Notes: generated from the sequence alone by a model not told the origin. A DNA stretch of 22,468 bases from Actinomortierella ambigua (GCA_016098155.1 JAAAJB010000567.1:1-22468); one strand, 5' to 3'. Counted from the first letter of the stretch, positions 1-10,552 are shown. Numbers and translations are program-made.

Positions 1-243
1 ACCGACAAGTACATTGGCTGCTACACCACCCCGCAGACCTCTGTCCTCGACAACTGGGGAGGTGGAAGGTCGTCGACGTGCAACAACGGTTCGTGGGAGC
101 TGTACTGGAAGGTCACCGGCTCCGACTACGCGCGTGTCTGCTACGGCCAGCTTGCCACCTGCAACAAGTATGTGGCTCACAAGAACGACTGGATGGCCGG
201 CAAGGTTGGCGCACAGAAGTGCTGGACCGCCACCATTCCCTAA
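1..243 (+). CDS. 3' end of a Cys-rich, probably secreted protein (partial)
   Basis: The frame is open from the first base to TAA at 241-243 and gives 80 residues; the start lies outside the window. Visible features are five cysteines (residues 7, 27, 47, 54 and 74 of the fragment), many Trp, Tyr and Gly residues (motifs such as IGCYTTP, GSWELYWKV and AQKCWTATIP), and almost no charged clusters. This composition is typical of a disulfide-bonded extracellular fungal domain. Codon third positions are strongly C-ending (acc, gac, aag, ttc-type), as in highly expressed genes, unlike the downstream spacer. I do not recognise the family. It could be a small secreted effector-like protein, a lectin, or the C-terminal module of a wall-active enzyme. 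An ATTAAA at 312-317 may serve as poly(A) signal. Confidence 0.6.
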   Translation, partial: TDKYIGCYTTPQTSVLDNWGGGRSSTCNNGSWELYWKVTGSDYARVCYGQLATCNKYVAHKNDWMAGKVGAQKCWTATIP

Positions 244-340
244 GCATCTCTCCATCCTCCATAGACGTGCTTCTCCCTCTGCCATTGTATGAGACAAGCA
301 ACATATGGCCTATTAAATACGCTAATGCTTGCGCGCCTCA

Positions 341-371
341 TGTGTGTGTGTGTGTGTGTGTGAGTGTGTGT
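341..371. repeat. (TG)n microsatellite
   Basis: About 15 TG units with a single A interruption lie just downstream of the partial gene's stop codon. It is simple-sequence DNA, probably length-polymorphic. Confidence 0.9.
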
Positions 372-938
372 ATGGTTCTTATTTGGAGCATTCAGTTAGC
401 AATCTGTTCGCGCATCAGAGCCATCTTGAAGTGGAGAATGGGCACCGAAGAGCGCATGGCGGGAGTCGTTTGATGGAAAGGATCGCTTTAGACAGACCTG
501 TGTATTCTTAGATGGGGCTCGGTGGTGGGAAGAGAGGTTTGACTGAAGAGAGTGCGAGGGAAGAGAACAAGAATAGGAGAATGCACTCTTTGTATCTGCG
601 GCTGCTGTCACTGTTGGCCGCTCACCGATTCTCAACTTGCCAACTTTTCTCGATCCTCCCATGATGCTGTTTCGCTGATATGTTGTTATGCTGTTTGCTG
701 GACGAGCCGTCTCAATAATGTGCTCTTTCCTGGAGTTCCGATGTGAGAGAGGAAAGATGGACGGAGAGAAAAGAGAGAGAACGAGTGGGAGAACACCTCC
801 AATATGCCAGCGTGTTGCCGACCCATCGATGCTTGAGTGATCGCTACTGGAGCTGATGATGCCAAAAGTAAAAAGCGATTAACTGCCCGAATAGATACTT
901 CCAATAGCTGGAGGACAAAGCTGTCTGAGCTGCGCTGC

Positions 939-944
939 TTTATT
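939..944 (-). terminator. Poly(A) signal of the acidic SIM protein gene
   Basis: TTTATT on the plus strand reads AATAAA on the minus strand, 40 nt past the TAG at 984-986. The spacing is consistent with a 3' end-processing signal. Confidence 0.6.
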
Positions 945-983
945 GTCGCATAGAAAGCACGAAAAAAAAAAACCAGAAACGAG

Positions 984-3900
984 CTAATCCTTTTCAAGCA
1001 TGTCCTCTGCATTGTCCCCTTCCTGGCTAGTATGTTCGTCAAATGCTGCTGCTGCTGCCGACGAAGTGGTGGAGTTTACAAAGGCTTGAGTGCCAAAAGT
1101 AAACCCGACCTCCAGAGGCCTAGACTCCGACGTCGCTAGCGCGGCCGCTGACCCTGCAACCGCCGTGCCAAACTGGAACGGAGAAATTGGCTGCATTGTG
1201 TTCATTGTGGACGGTAGAGTCGATGCAGATGCAGCTGAAGATGGCGACGATATCGACAACGCTGCTGCTGTAGCCTGATTAGCAGCCGCAGCCGCAGTTT
1301 TCGTGGTTGGGAAAGGCAGTTGAGGCGGTGGGCCGAACCCAGAAGCTGCTCCTGTCATAGCCGCCGAAGGGATGACATAGCCGCTTCCAAGCGGTGACAC
1401 TGACATTGACATGGTCCGCTCGACTGATCCTGATCGCGACCCTTGCCCCACCGCCATCTTGCTCCCAACACTACTACTACTGGCTGACGACGGCGAGAAC
1501 CGCACTGGCGACGACCGGATCGGCGACACCGGTGGGTGAATAAATGTGCGCAGCGCATGGTTCCCGACAAGAGTGCTCTTGATCACCCTTTCGGCGGCCA
1601 GATCTACCACACCAGACGACGACGCTGACGACAAGGACACTGTTAATGTGGCTGTAGATGATGCCGATACGGACGGTGATAAAATGGATGAGGGCGGGCC
1701 GGATGGCTGCATAATGAGATGCTCTTCCGAAAAACCATCCAAGCTACCACCGCCACCGTCACCGGTTGGTTGTTCTGCTCCAGCTGGCCCTCCTTGGCCC
1801 GCCTCAGCCACCAAGCTCGCTGCGTCCTGCTGGTCCGAGTGCGCACTTCCTCTTCGACGATTGAACGCACGTGCGGATATCGCTCGTCGAATTGCCATAG
1901 TGGAAATGGGACCTTCACTACCTCCCATCTCTCCCAGATGGGCGTTGGAAGGTGATGATTGGCAAAACTCGCGGGCCTCCTTAACAAGCTGCATCATCTC
2001 CCGCTGCAGCATGGGTTTGGCTGGGGTTGCTGCTACCGCTGTCGTCGTGGTAGTGGTAGTGGTGGTGGTGGCAGTGGGCAAGGCAGGAATAGAGGGTGAA
2101 GGTGAGCCGGGCTGGATGTCACTATCCGCGACGTCGTGCGAAGTGGAAACTGTTTCTGTTGAGACATTCCCCTCGTGCACGTCTATTTGTTGGATGCCCT
2201 CCATTTCCAAGTCCCCACGCTCCTCCTCCTGTTGCGACGCTGCTAGCCATGGCTGAACCGTATCAGTCGAGCGTTCGTCCCCAACAGCTGCTATCGAGGG
2301 AGGTGCCATGACACTATCATCAGGAGTGCTCAGCAGCCCAATCGTGCTCGTCGTGGGAACAGCCGGGGAGGATCGGTCCCTAATTGCCCTTGCGTCCAGG
2401 TGCTGTAAAAACAAGTTTCCGTCGCGGATCGTCTGAACCATCGTTCCTGTCCGCGCCAATCGCGCCTTGAAAGGGCTTCGAGCCGGAGTGGCACTCCCTT
2501 CTTCTTCGCTGGCTGGCACTGCACCACTGAGGATAATACCTTGCGAACCCTCCAACCCTGTGGCCGGACTAATGCCGATTGTGTCTGCCACTTGTGACAG
2601 TAAAGTCGACCCTGACTCCAGAACCGGCGGAAAGACCGATTCCTCCGCGACTGCAGCAGACTTGCCAGCCACCTCTCCATCCTTCCCGTTCTCCCTCTCC
2701 TCCTCCTGCACTTGCATATATGCAGCCTCCAGCTGTTCAAAGTGCGCCTCGTCTTCCGGTAGCCGTCCTATGAGCATTGGATTCACTTCAGGCTCCAAAA
2801 GAACGTAGGTCCCGCCAAGGATGGCTGTGGATGGAGTTACCATATCGCCTTGAAGCTCCTCGTCATTGCCCTGTGCAAAACCAGTAGCCAAAATGGTGGC
2901 GCTCTCATCGCCTTGTAGGTGGCCGTAGCTATCTTGACTAGAGTCGTCCCGGTTAAGGATCCCTCCTGTTTCGTCCTCGCCTTCCTCCTCATCTACCTGT
3001 TCTGCATCCTCTTGATCGTTGGAATCGTCTTCAGCGGCCGAAAACGCCTCCATCTGTTCATCCTCGATCACCTCTTCCTGATCACTATCATCCAGGACGA
3101 TTGCGACCTCAAGCTCTTCAGATGTCGAATGATGACGCATGGTGGGGTATGTGTCCTGCATTGTAGGGAAGTGAGGGAATACCCGTTGCCCTTCATTTTG
3201 CTCCTGAGGCTCAGGGCTTGCTTCCTCTTCCTGCTCTTCTTCGCCTTCGCCTTCACTCTCATGATCAGACATCACGGAGGAACTGTCAAGCCTTGACGCC
3301 GAGTGAGTCGGAAAGAATGCACTGTCTGGTTCAGAGTACGGCGAGCCAATATCCATCACCTCCTCTACCTCGTCTTCGTCCTCCATGGCCTCCAGCTGTT
3401 CCTCTTCCTTGTCTGCGTCTTCCACCACCTTCGGCAGCTCCTCCTCCTCTTCTTCTTCTTCTAACGTGTATACATCATCCTCTTGATCGCAAGCATCACT
3501 GCGCTGGACTGTCCATCGTTCTCCTTGGTCATATTCAGTATAGGCACCGCCGTCAATCTTGTCCTCGGCGTCATCTTCATCGCACTCTGTCGGCGACGGC
3601 TCGTCATGACTGCCCCCCTCGAATTCCTCCGCAATGGGGGAAGGGGTTACTTCAGCCGCTTCCTCTACAGCATAAACATGAGATGGTGGTACTGTCACGG
3701 CACTGACTGGGGCTCTTGTGTACTGCTCACTGCTAACATCGCCGTCCGAGATGTCGCTGACAAGGGGCTCGTCTTCTTCGTCAATATCGACAACTTGGAT
3801 ACCTTCTGCCACGTCTTCCTCCTCGCTGTCGTAGCCGCCTTCTTCCACTTCTTCCACATCTTCCACATCTTCACCCTCACTCGCCTCATCTAGAACTGAG

Positions 3901-5134
3901 CCGCCTCGATTGAATCCAGTAAAGCTATCATCGACCATTTGGATGGATCCAATGAACGCAGCACCCTCCACCTGTGCTCCTTCGATTTGATCATCCTCCT
4001 CTTCCGACACCAGTTCATCTTCTTCTGCTTCCTCGACCTCCTCCTGCTCGAGTCCTTCTATTGGTTCATCGTCCGAGGAAAGGAGTTCGACAACTTGAGT
4101 TTGAATAGGCCGCTGCATTACATGCCGAGCGTCTTCCTCCAACTCCTCATCATCTTCTTCATCACCATCATCTACTTCTGATCCGAGATCCTGATACACG
4201 ATGTCATCCTCCAACTCGTGCTCGTCGCCATGATCTTCATCATCTTCATCATCCTCGATCCAGAGCTCTTCTTCTTCCTCTTGCTCCGCTCTCTCTACTT
4301 CAGACTCCTCGCCGTCCTCGCTATCGTATTCTACTTCCTCGCCCTCTTCATCCGAATCGATCAGCTCCACTACTGAATAAAAGAAATGCATCATAAGATG
4401 TGAGTCTCCATGTGTCTAATCACGTTGTAATATGATGATAAAGTCAACACACGTGTGGGCGCAGTACCTGTGCCGACAGGAGTCGATGAGGATGGAGCGG
4501 CGATGCGCGGTGTTTCCGATACCACTAGCGACACCTGAGCTTGCGATGGTGTGTGCAGTGATGGTAGGCATGGACCAGACTGGAGAGACGATGGAGCCGT
4601 AGCTTCTGACGTAGGTGAAGGCTCAACAGTGGTCGCCAATTGTGTAGACGATTGCGGCGGAACTTCAGCAGTATCAACATTCAACAAGGGAGGATGCAAA
4701 AAGCGATACTTGTGCGAGCTGCCACTTCTCTCAGCGCTAGCCTTGGTGTGCGCACGAACCAAGTCGCTTGAGAACGCCTGCTGCCGTTGCTGTGCTTCTT
4801 TGGGTTGGAAGGCAGCGATTGTGTCGTTTCTTTGCGGCTTGGAGACATGGTGGGCTGTGACGGGACGGCCAGTCAACAAAGACGATGATGAGGTTGATGG
4901 TGTAGAGGAAACTTTAGAGGAGGAAGGTGGTTTCTTGGCAAGTTCAACGACGCGGTCAAACATGCGCTCTATCGCGAGAACAGTAGGCGCGTTGAATGGA
5001 TTCAGCTCAGGGGGCGGACTCGGTGGCAGCATGCGCTGTTTCTTGGTGTCGGGGTGATCGCCAAACTGGGAAGCATCCGAGAGAGAAGCAGTACTGGCCC
5101 GACGCCGCTTGAGCGCGTCGAATGAGGCCGCCAT
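984..5134 (-). CDS. Acidic disordered protein with multiple SUMO-interacting motifs and C-terminal FG dipeptides
   Basis: Two exons, 5134-4468 and 4372-984, flank a 95-nt intron (4467-4373, donor GTACTG, acceptor TTCAG). The phase matches exactly: the split codon G|TA gives Val223. The product is 1351 aa. Residues 1-222 are Ser/Thr/Pro-rich and include a KRRR basic cluster and LNPFNAP. Residues about 223-700 are extremely acidic. Four hydrophobic cores followed by acidic residues look like SUMO-interacting motifs: VVELIDSDEE (223-232), VVELLSSDDE (316-325), IQVVDIDEED (414-423) and VAIVLDDSDQEE (645-656). The C-terminal third is Ser/Ala/Thr-rich with a poly-Thr run and three FG dipeptides (GFGPP, FQFGT, FTFGT). 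No folded domain was recognised. A nuclear SUMO-binding scaffold or a nucleoporin-like protein is possible; both are inferences. It is divergently placed to PNKP across 336 bp. Confidence 0.75.
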
Positions 5135-5470
5135 GGTGTTTTTTTTTTTTGCCGGAGGGAAAGGAAAAGAGGGGTGCTCCGGGCATGCTCATTGCAGAGC
5201 ATGGGACAAAAACGTCATGTGTGGCTTGGCGGGGGATAACTTGGACCCTTGTCTTGTCCTATCCAACGACGAACAAGGTTGCCACTGTTGCCACTGTGCA
5301 AGGCTGTTTTCCGTTTTCCGCAGTGAATGTTCATTTTACCAACCTTCACTCATCACGTTCAAATCGCAGCATCGAAAAGCATCACCTTGACGACGACCAT
5401 TACTACCACTCTACGTCCATCCATTGTTGCATCCGTCACCTCTGTTAGACTACGACACAAACCTGCTACC
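5135..5470. promoter_or_regulatory. Divergent intergenic region between SIM protein and PNKP genes
   Basis: This 336-bp spacer separates two head-to-head start codons (5134 minus, 5471 plus), so it must hold both promoters. It contains an A/T homopolymer next to the minus-strand ATG, a tandem GTTGCCACT pair at 5278-5295, and an inverted repeat CATGCTC/GAGCATG (5184-5190/5197-5203) in the leader of the minus-strand gene. No clear TATA box is seen. The plus-strand leader is rich in ATC/ACC triplets and ends in a good start context, ACCATGA. Confidence 0.55.
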
Positions 5471-7554
5471 ATGAGTCAGAAGAGCCCCACTCCTGGGAAA
5501 AAGGCCCCGGTCTCGAGGAAGCGAACCAAGTCTTTGACAGCCGACGATATCGCGCCAGAGGCTGCTATTGCCACGCCTCCCAAAAAGATGTTTTCCATTT
5601 TTGAAAAGAGGACGCCAGGGACAAGTAGCGCAGCAGGAGAAAGTGAGCATCACGTCAAGTGGAGTACTCATGGAAAGAGCTTCATGGTGGGAGAGGCTTA
5701 CAATCCGACAATGGGCCGCAATGTCGCCGCATACGATCTCGATAGTACACTGATCAAGGTTAATGGCAAGCACAAATGGCCCAAGAACGCCGACGACTGG
5801 GTGTGGTGGAATGCCAGCGTGCCGGCGCGCTTGAAGGAGGAGCACGAGAAAGGGTAAGACAGTGGTATCACCTACACTTTTTTAGCCTATATCCTTGAAC
5901 CTATGTGTAATAATGGTCTCTCTACCTCATATTCTAGGCACATTTTGGTCGTCATCACCAACCAAGCGGGCTTAACAGACCAATATGGCAATATCAGGGC
6001 AGAGAAACAGAAGGAGATGAAGCTCAAATTTGAAAAGATTTGTGCTCAGCTCCAGTTGCCAATGTGGATCCTTATCAGCATGGCCAAGGACCATTACAGA
6101 AAGCCCATGACAGGATTGTGGCACTGGCTTGAGCGCAAATTTGAGGCTAACGGTGTTGAGATTGGTATGTGTTTTCACACGTTTTCCATTGACCAGCATT
6201 GAGGGCTTTATAGGCTCCGAGTGAACTGTGATCTACCAAGCTTGCTGACACTCTCCTCTTGTATTTGACCGTTTGGACTCGTGCTACAGATCGGGCAACA
6301 GCATTCTATGTTGGCGATGCAGCAGGGCGCCACGCAGGATGGATGTCTGGCGTTAAAGAGGACTTTAACAACACCGACAGGTAACAAGAAGATTTCGGAG
6401 AATTTTATCAATAGCGAGGAAGGTGATTTAAATGCCTGGTAGATACTGAGTGCTGTTGACTTCTATGCCTTAACAACGACTATAGGAAGTTTGCTGCTAG
6501 TTTGCACATTGCATTTGACACGCCTGAGCACTACTTCCTCAAGCAGGCATGCCCGGATCATTTGTGGTCATTTGGAGAGTTTGACCCCAAGAATGTACCG
6601 TCCGAAGGTAAGAAATAGCGTTTCTCCAATGTCTTCGAATAGATCGCATCTCAAAACTTGATTCCCGGGGTGCAATTACTTAACCTCACAAGTCCTTATC
6701 GTCCGGAAATTTTTTATATAGGGCCGCTTTTCACCCCAACCTCGACACCGCTCATACCTACGGATAATACTTGCGAGCTAATTCTGTTTGTCGGACCACC
6801 TGCATCTGGAAAGAGCTCCTTTGCAGCGAAGCATATCTTGCATCTCGATCGCTATGAATATGTGAACCAAGACACTCTGAAAACAAGAGACAGGTGTCTG
6901 AAGGCCGTGGAGGAGAGCCTGAAGGAGTCGAAATCCGTCGTTGTTGGTAAGTGACAATTGTAGTTTCCACCTTTTACGTGACTTTGTGTTGCGGAGACAT
7001 GCCAACATCCTCGCTGTTTCCATCCAACATTAGACAACACCAATGCAGATGAGGCAACAAGGGCATTGTACATCGCCATCGCCAAGAAATACAATCTACC
7101 AGTACGTTGTTTCCTGTTTACCGCCTCGAGGGAACTCGTGGTTCACAACAATCACTTCCGCGCATTCCACCGGCCGCTGATCAGCGCCATGCAAGGCGAG
7201 TCTGGAGAGGCACAGCCGACCATGAAGGTCAAGACAAGTGTGACAACATCTACAGGAAAGTCATCCACTTCTATCGCGACCGAGCAATCGGCAAACAGCC
7301 CTATCGGTAATAGTGAAAGTCCTACGGGTGGCCTCGACAGCGTGTCTACCACCACAACCAGCACCTCAACAACGACCAGTGTCATAAAGGTCCGAGATGA
7401 GCCAGTTCGAGAGCGACTATCCGAGATGGTATTTGCCACCTACTACCGCAAGTACCAGGAGCCCAAGCTGGAGGAAGGTTTTACCGAGATTAAGAAGATT
7501 AACTTTTTGGTCGACGAGGACATTCGCGACGCGTGGACCCGATGGTATGTGTAG
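5471..7554 (+). CDS. Bifunctional polynucleotide kinase 3'-phosphatase (PNKP)
   Basis: Six exons join in phase: 5471-5853, 5938-6164, 6290-6380, 6486-6607, 6722-6946 and 7034-7554, giving 522 aa. The enzyme restores 5'-phosphate and 3'-OH ends at DNA strand breaks in the nucleus before ligation. The N-terminus is Lys/Arg-rich (KKAPVSRKRTK, a likely NLS) with no FHA domain, as in many fungal forms. The HAD phosphatase domain shows YDLDSTLI with the two catalytic Asp at residues 89 and 91, VITNQAG, KPMTGLW, and YVGDAAGR. The kinase domain has a P-loop GPPASGKSS (299-307), DNTN (350-353), and HNNHFRAFHRP. A Ser/Thr-rich insertion of about 70 residues (about 403-472) separates that segment from MVFATYYRKYQEP. 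The start is the first ATG in the exon with an ACC context; an in-frame upstream ATG at 5327 would add an unlikely 48-residue leader. Assignment is by motifs and domain order. Confidence 0.95.
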
Positions 7555-7641
7555 GAGAGGGGGCTTCCCACTTCCGCTACCCTTGACTACAGTTATTGTC
7601 GACTTCATCCGTTTCCAACCTTACGCAACTTTAAAGAGGAC

Positions 7642-7647
7642 AATAAA
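7642..7647 (+). terminator. Poly(A) signal of PNKP
   Basis: AATAAA lies 88 nt past the PNKP stop codon. Confidence 0.6.
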
Positions 7648-7849
7648 ATTCCCGGGTTTTTTGCAGTTCGCGGCTCCCCATTTCCACCCTTGTCTATCTC
7701 CCCCCATGCCCGGATTGTTTGCCATTGATGTAGGGCACGATTTGTCGCCAATCTGCTTATCTTCTTTTCGAGTACTGCGTGGGCCTTGTCGATGCTGTCA
7801 AACGTGTGTGCCCTGGGGAGTGCCAGGTTGAGGTTGCCATAACAATTTG

Positions 7850-7859
7850 GTCATGTGAC
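7850..7859. promoter_or_regulatory. M-box/E-box-like site GTCATGTGAC
   Basis: GTCATGTGAC contains TCATGTGA, the kind of CATGTG-core E-box bound by bHLH factors. It sits 28 bp before the ATG at 7888. A single occurrence, so the role is inferred only. Confidence 0.25.
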
Positions 7860-7887
7860 CGCTATCATTTTTTCGTGCCTTAACATC

Positions 7888-10552
7888 ATGTTTGGTGTCA
7901 TGAAAGATAAACTCATTGCTACGATCAATCAAATGGCAAGCTCCAGAGGCATCTCACGCGACAGCTCACCCAGCATCCAGAGTGAGAGGCGGGGAACAGT
8001 TTTTCATAGAGAATTTGATTGTAAGTTGCAATTTTGTTGACAGTTAAAGTTGGCCAGATTCTGGCCTTGCTCATACAACTGTTTTGATGGATTTTTTTCG
8101 TTCATACACCTTTTTCATGATCTGCATGAGTATATGTCCCCCACTCCAATTTTCCCACTAACGTAACTCTGGTCAACAGCTCGAGGCAACAAGCTTGTGT
8201 CTACTTACCACAAAGTGCCTGAGAAGCCGCTGCCTCGCGACACTCGACCTGTGAATATCCTAGAGCAGCTTGTCAAGGCGCGACGTGAGCGCGAGGAGGC
8301 TGCCCTGAAAGCTGAGAACGAGTCCAGCAAACATGCGTCTGACGATGATGATAGCGAGAACAAGGAAAACATGTAAGCCCTTGTTCCCAAGCGTAGCATT
8401 CAGCACAGAGGCTATTAGACAGGTGCTAAGGTCCAATTGTCATCGCCCCGGATCATTTTTCTAACTATTCTCCTCCCACTCTTCATTGGCACACCTTAGT
8501 GACACTATTGGCACCGTCCGCAAGGAGCGTGTTTTCGAGGAGGATGTGACAGAGGCTGAGAAAGAAATCATCAAGAAGCGCATTGCGCTCCAGCAGCGCA
8601 AGGTAAGAGAGAGACAAATTTGATACCCCACCGCCTTTTTTGCTTGTCGCACCTTCTCCCTGCCAATGTATGGCTAAACGCCCCACGCTCCACCATTGTT
8701 TATCAATAGTTTGCTGAGTACGAGGAGCGCGAAAGACAACGCCGATACAAAAAGATCAAAGCGCTGTATGGCTACCTTGCGAATGCCGAGATTGACGAGG
8801 CCTTCGAGGACTGTGGCAATGACGAAGACGAGGTCCTTGTCCAGTTCAGCACTCTTGGCTACCTTGAGAAGATCCGCAAGATCATTGCCGTCCGCAACCA
8901 TAAACCCTCAATCACCACCGTCATGGACGACCAGCAGCGTGCGCGCTACGAGGAGCACCTCAAGAAGCGTCGCGAAGCACCTAAGCCACGTGCGTCTGCG
9001 GGGATGAAAAAGTAAGGAACATATTGTGATATTTTTGAGTCGATTGAAAGAACAAAACACAGTATGCAGTCCACTGTTCTGGGTTAGTTCTGCGTGGCTT
9101 TACTCACATCTCGTTCAACTTTTTTCGATTGTCGTCATCCAGGCAAATCCGTATGGGCGGTCGCCTGGCTTTGGACGAGGCGTTGAAACAAGTGGAGGAT
9201 AATAAGATTGACCCCGCAAAGGCCTTTGAAGGTTGGTCTGAGGCCCGCATCAAGGCGTACTCTGCTATTGAAAAGAAACCCAACACCTACTACTACCGTT
9301 TCAACGCCCCTGGCGAAGTTCAGCGAAAAGGTGCGTGGACCAAAGACGAGCAGAAGCTCTTCCATGCTCGCCTCATGGAAGTAGGTGCTACAGGCCAGTG
9401 GGGTATCTTCTCCATGGCCATCCCCGGTCGTGTCGGATACCAGGTAAGCATTTCGCTCTGCATGTTCTATCTTTTTTTTTTCTGGCTTGATCCACGTACT
9501 ACAGGAGACAAGAGAGCTAACTTTTCCCTTTACTACTTCATCGCATTCCCAACACAGTGCTCCAACTACTACCGACTACTGGTGGAAACAAATCAGATCC
9601 ACGATCCCAACTATGTGCTGGACGCCAAGGGCAAGGCTCATTACCTTTTTGACAAGAAGGGCGCCAATGGTGAGATCTCCAAGGAGTTCCGCACTCACAA
9701 CAAACATAACGTTGGCGGCAGTGGCGGAGCTGGCAGCGGCAGCGAGGACAAGTCCGAGTCTCCAACTCCGAAGCCAGCCAAGGCTCCCAAGGAACCAAAG
9801 GAGCCGAAGGAACCAAAAGAACCCAAGGAGCCAAAGGAGCCAAAGGAGCCCAAGCCGCCGAAGGAACCCCGAGTCCCTAAGCCACCTCGTGTACCCAAGA
9901 CTTCTGTACAGGCGAGTCGCTCCAAGCGCAAGCGCCGTGGATATGCGAGCGACGACTCGTCCGATATCTCCGAGTTTGACTGTGATGATTCTGGCTCGTA
10001 TATCTCCAAATCCTATGGCACCACAAAACGCACACGCACACGAGCCGCTGCGGCAGCCGGTTCTGGTTCGGGCCCTGATGGAGAAGATATGGCTATGGAA
10101 GGTGGAGACGACCAGGAAGATGACGACGAAGATGACTTGGATGCACTTAACCCGCTGTCCGGCTTCATCGATCCAATCACGCTGGATGAGGTGATCAAGC
10201 CTGCCATCTCAAAGTATGGCCATGTGATGGGCTACGATAGCTGGATCCGTTGTTTGACGCAGGAAGGGCCTATGAAGAACATTTGCCCCATCTCCAAGAA
10301 GCCGCTCAGCAAGCGAGATGTCACCATCCTCACTTTTGAGAATATTGACGAGTACAGGTAAGCAGACCCTCCCTCACCTGGATGCAAGGATTTGAATAAT
10401 GTTTGCCCCCAGCTGTGCGGAGATTTGAAGTAGTTATTTTTTTTATTTTCATTTGGTGGCGACAACAAACATACACAACACCGAAATCCGAGCTAACTCA
10501 ACTGCTGTGTGTTCCACTCTTATCTTGTAGGGACAAGATCGTCAACATGTAG
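7888..10552 (+). CDS. Myb/SANT-domain protein with CUE-like region and C-terminal U-box
   Basis: Seven exons join in phase: 7888-8020, 8180-8372, 8500-8602, 8710-9011, 9143-9443, 9558-10357 and 10531-10552, giving 617 aa. Exon 4 encodes a helical stretch (about residues 160-205; IDEAFEDCGNDEDEV) resembling a CUE/UBA ubiquitin-binding fold. Exons 5-6 carry a Myb/SANT domain (about 307-356) with the spaced Trp of GAWTKDEQ and GQWGIF, then NYYRLLVE. A (KEP)n-rich Lys/Pro tract (about 416-460), a basic SKRKRRG segment, an acidic tract, and a C-terminal U-box (about 543-617: FIDPITLDEV, YGHVMGYDSW, CPISKKPL) follow. The U-box lacks RING zinc ligands, so E2 binding and ubiquitin ligase activity are predicted. 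A nuclear chromatin role is inferred from SANT. The start is the first ATG, with A at -3; ATGs at 7900 and 7933 are alternatives. The tiny last exon supplies only KIVNM and the stop. Confidence 0.8.
9770..9902 (+). repeat. Lys-Glu-Pro coding repeat
   Basis: The exon repeats aag/aaa-gag/gaa-ccn units, encoding about eight KEP triplets followed by KPP and RVPK variants. Such Lys/Pro repeats form extended cationic linkers that can bind nucleic acid or chromatin; here it connects the SANT domain to the C-terminal half. Confidence 0.85.

Larger units (their letters stand above)
244..983. other. Convergent intergenic region, no gene seen
   Basis: This 740-bp spacer separates the 3' ends of two convergent genes. 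It holds a TG microsatellite near 341-371, an ATTAAA at 312-317 for the upstream gene, and TTTATT at 939-944 (AATAAA on the minus strand), 40 nt beyond the stop of the acidic protein. Short open frames on both strands have no recognisable composition and are not called. Confidence 0.6.
7555..7887. other. Intergenic region between PNKP and the SANT/U-box gene
   Basis: The spacer is 333 bp and contains the PNKP poly(A) signal AATAAA at 7642-7647 and, near its end, the 10-mer GTCATGTGAC. Between them I see only C/T-rich, unremarkable sequence. A non-coding first exon of the downstream gene may lie here. Confidence 0.5.

Noticed and set aside
1546..2256. 236-codon plus-strand frame opposite the acidic protein gene
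   Set aside because: It is the antisense shadow of a long low-complexity coding frame; the Val run mirrors the poly-Thr tract.
5327..5470. 48-residue N-terminal extension of PNKP from ATG 5327
   Set aside because: The stretch is Thr/Ile-rich leader-like sequence; ATG 5471 has a better context and starts the Lys/Arg-rich NLS segment typical of the family.
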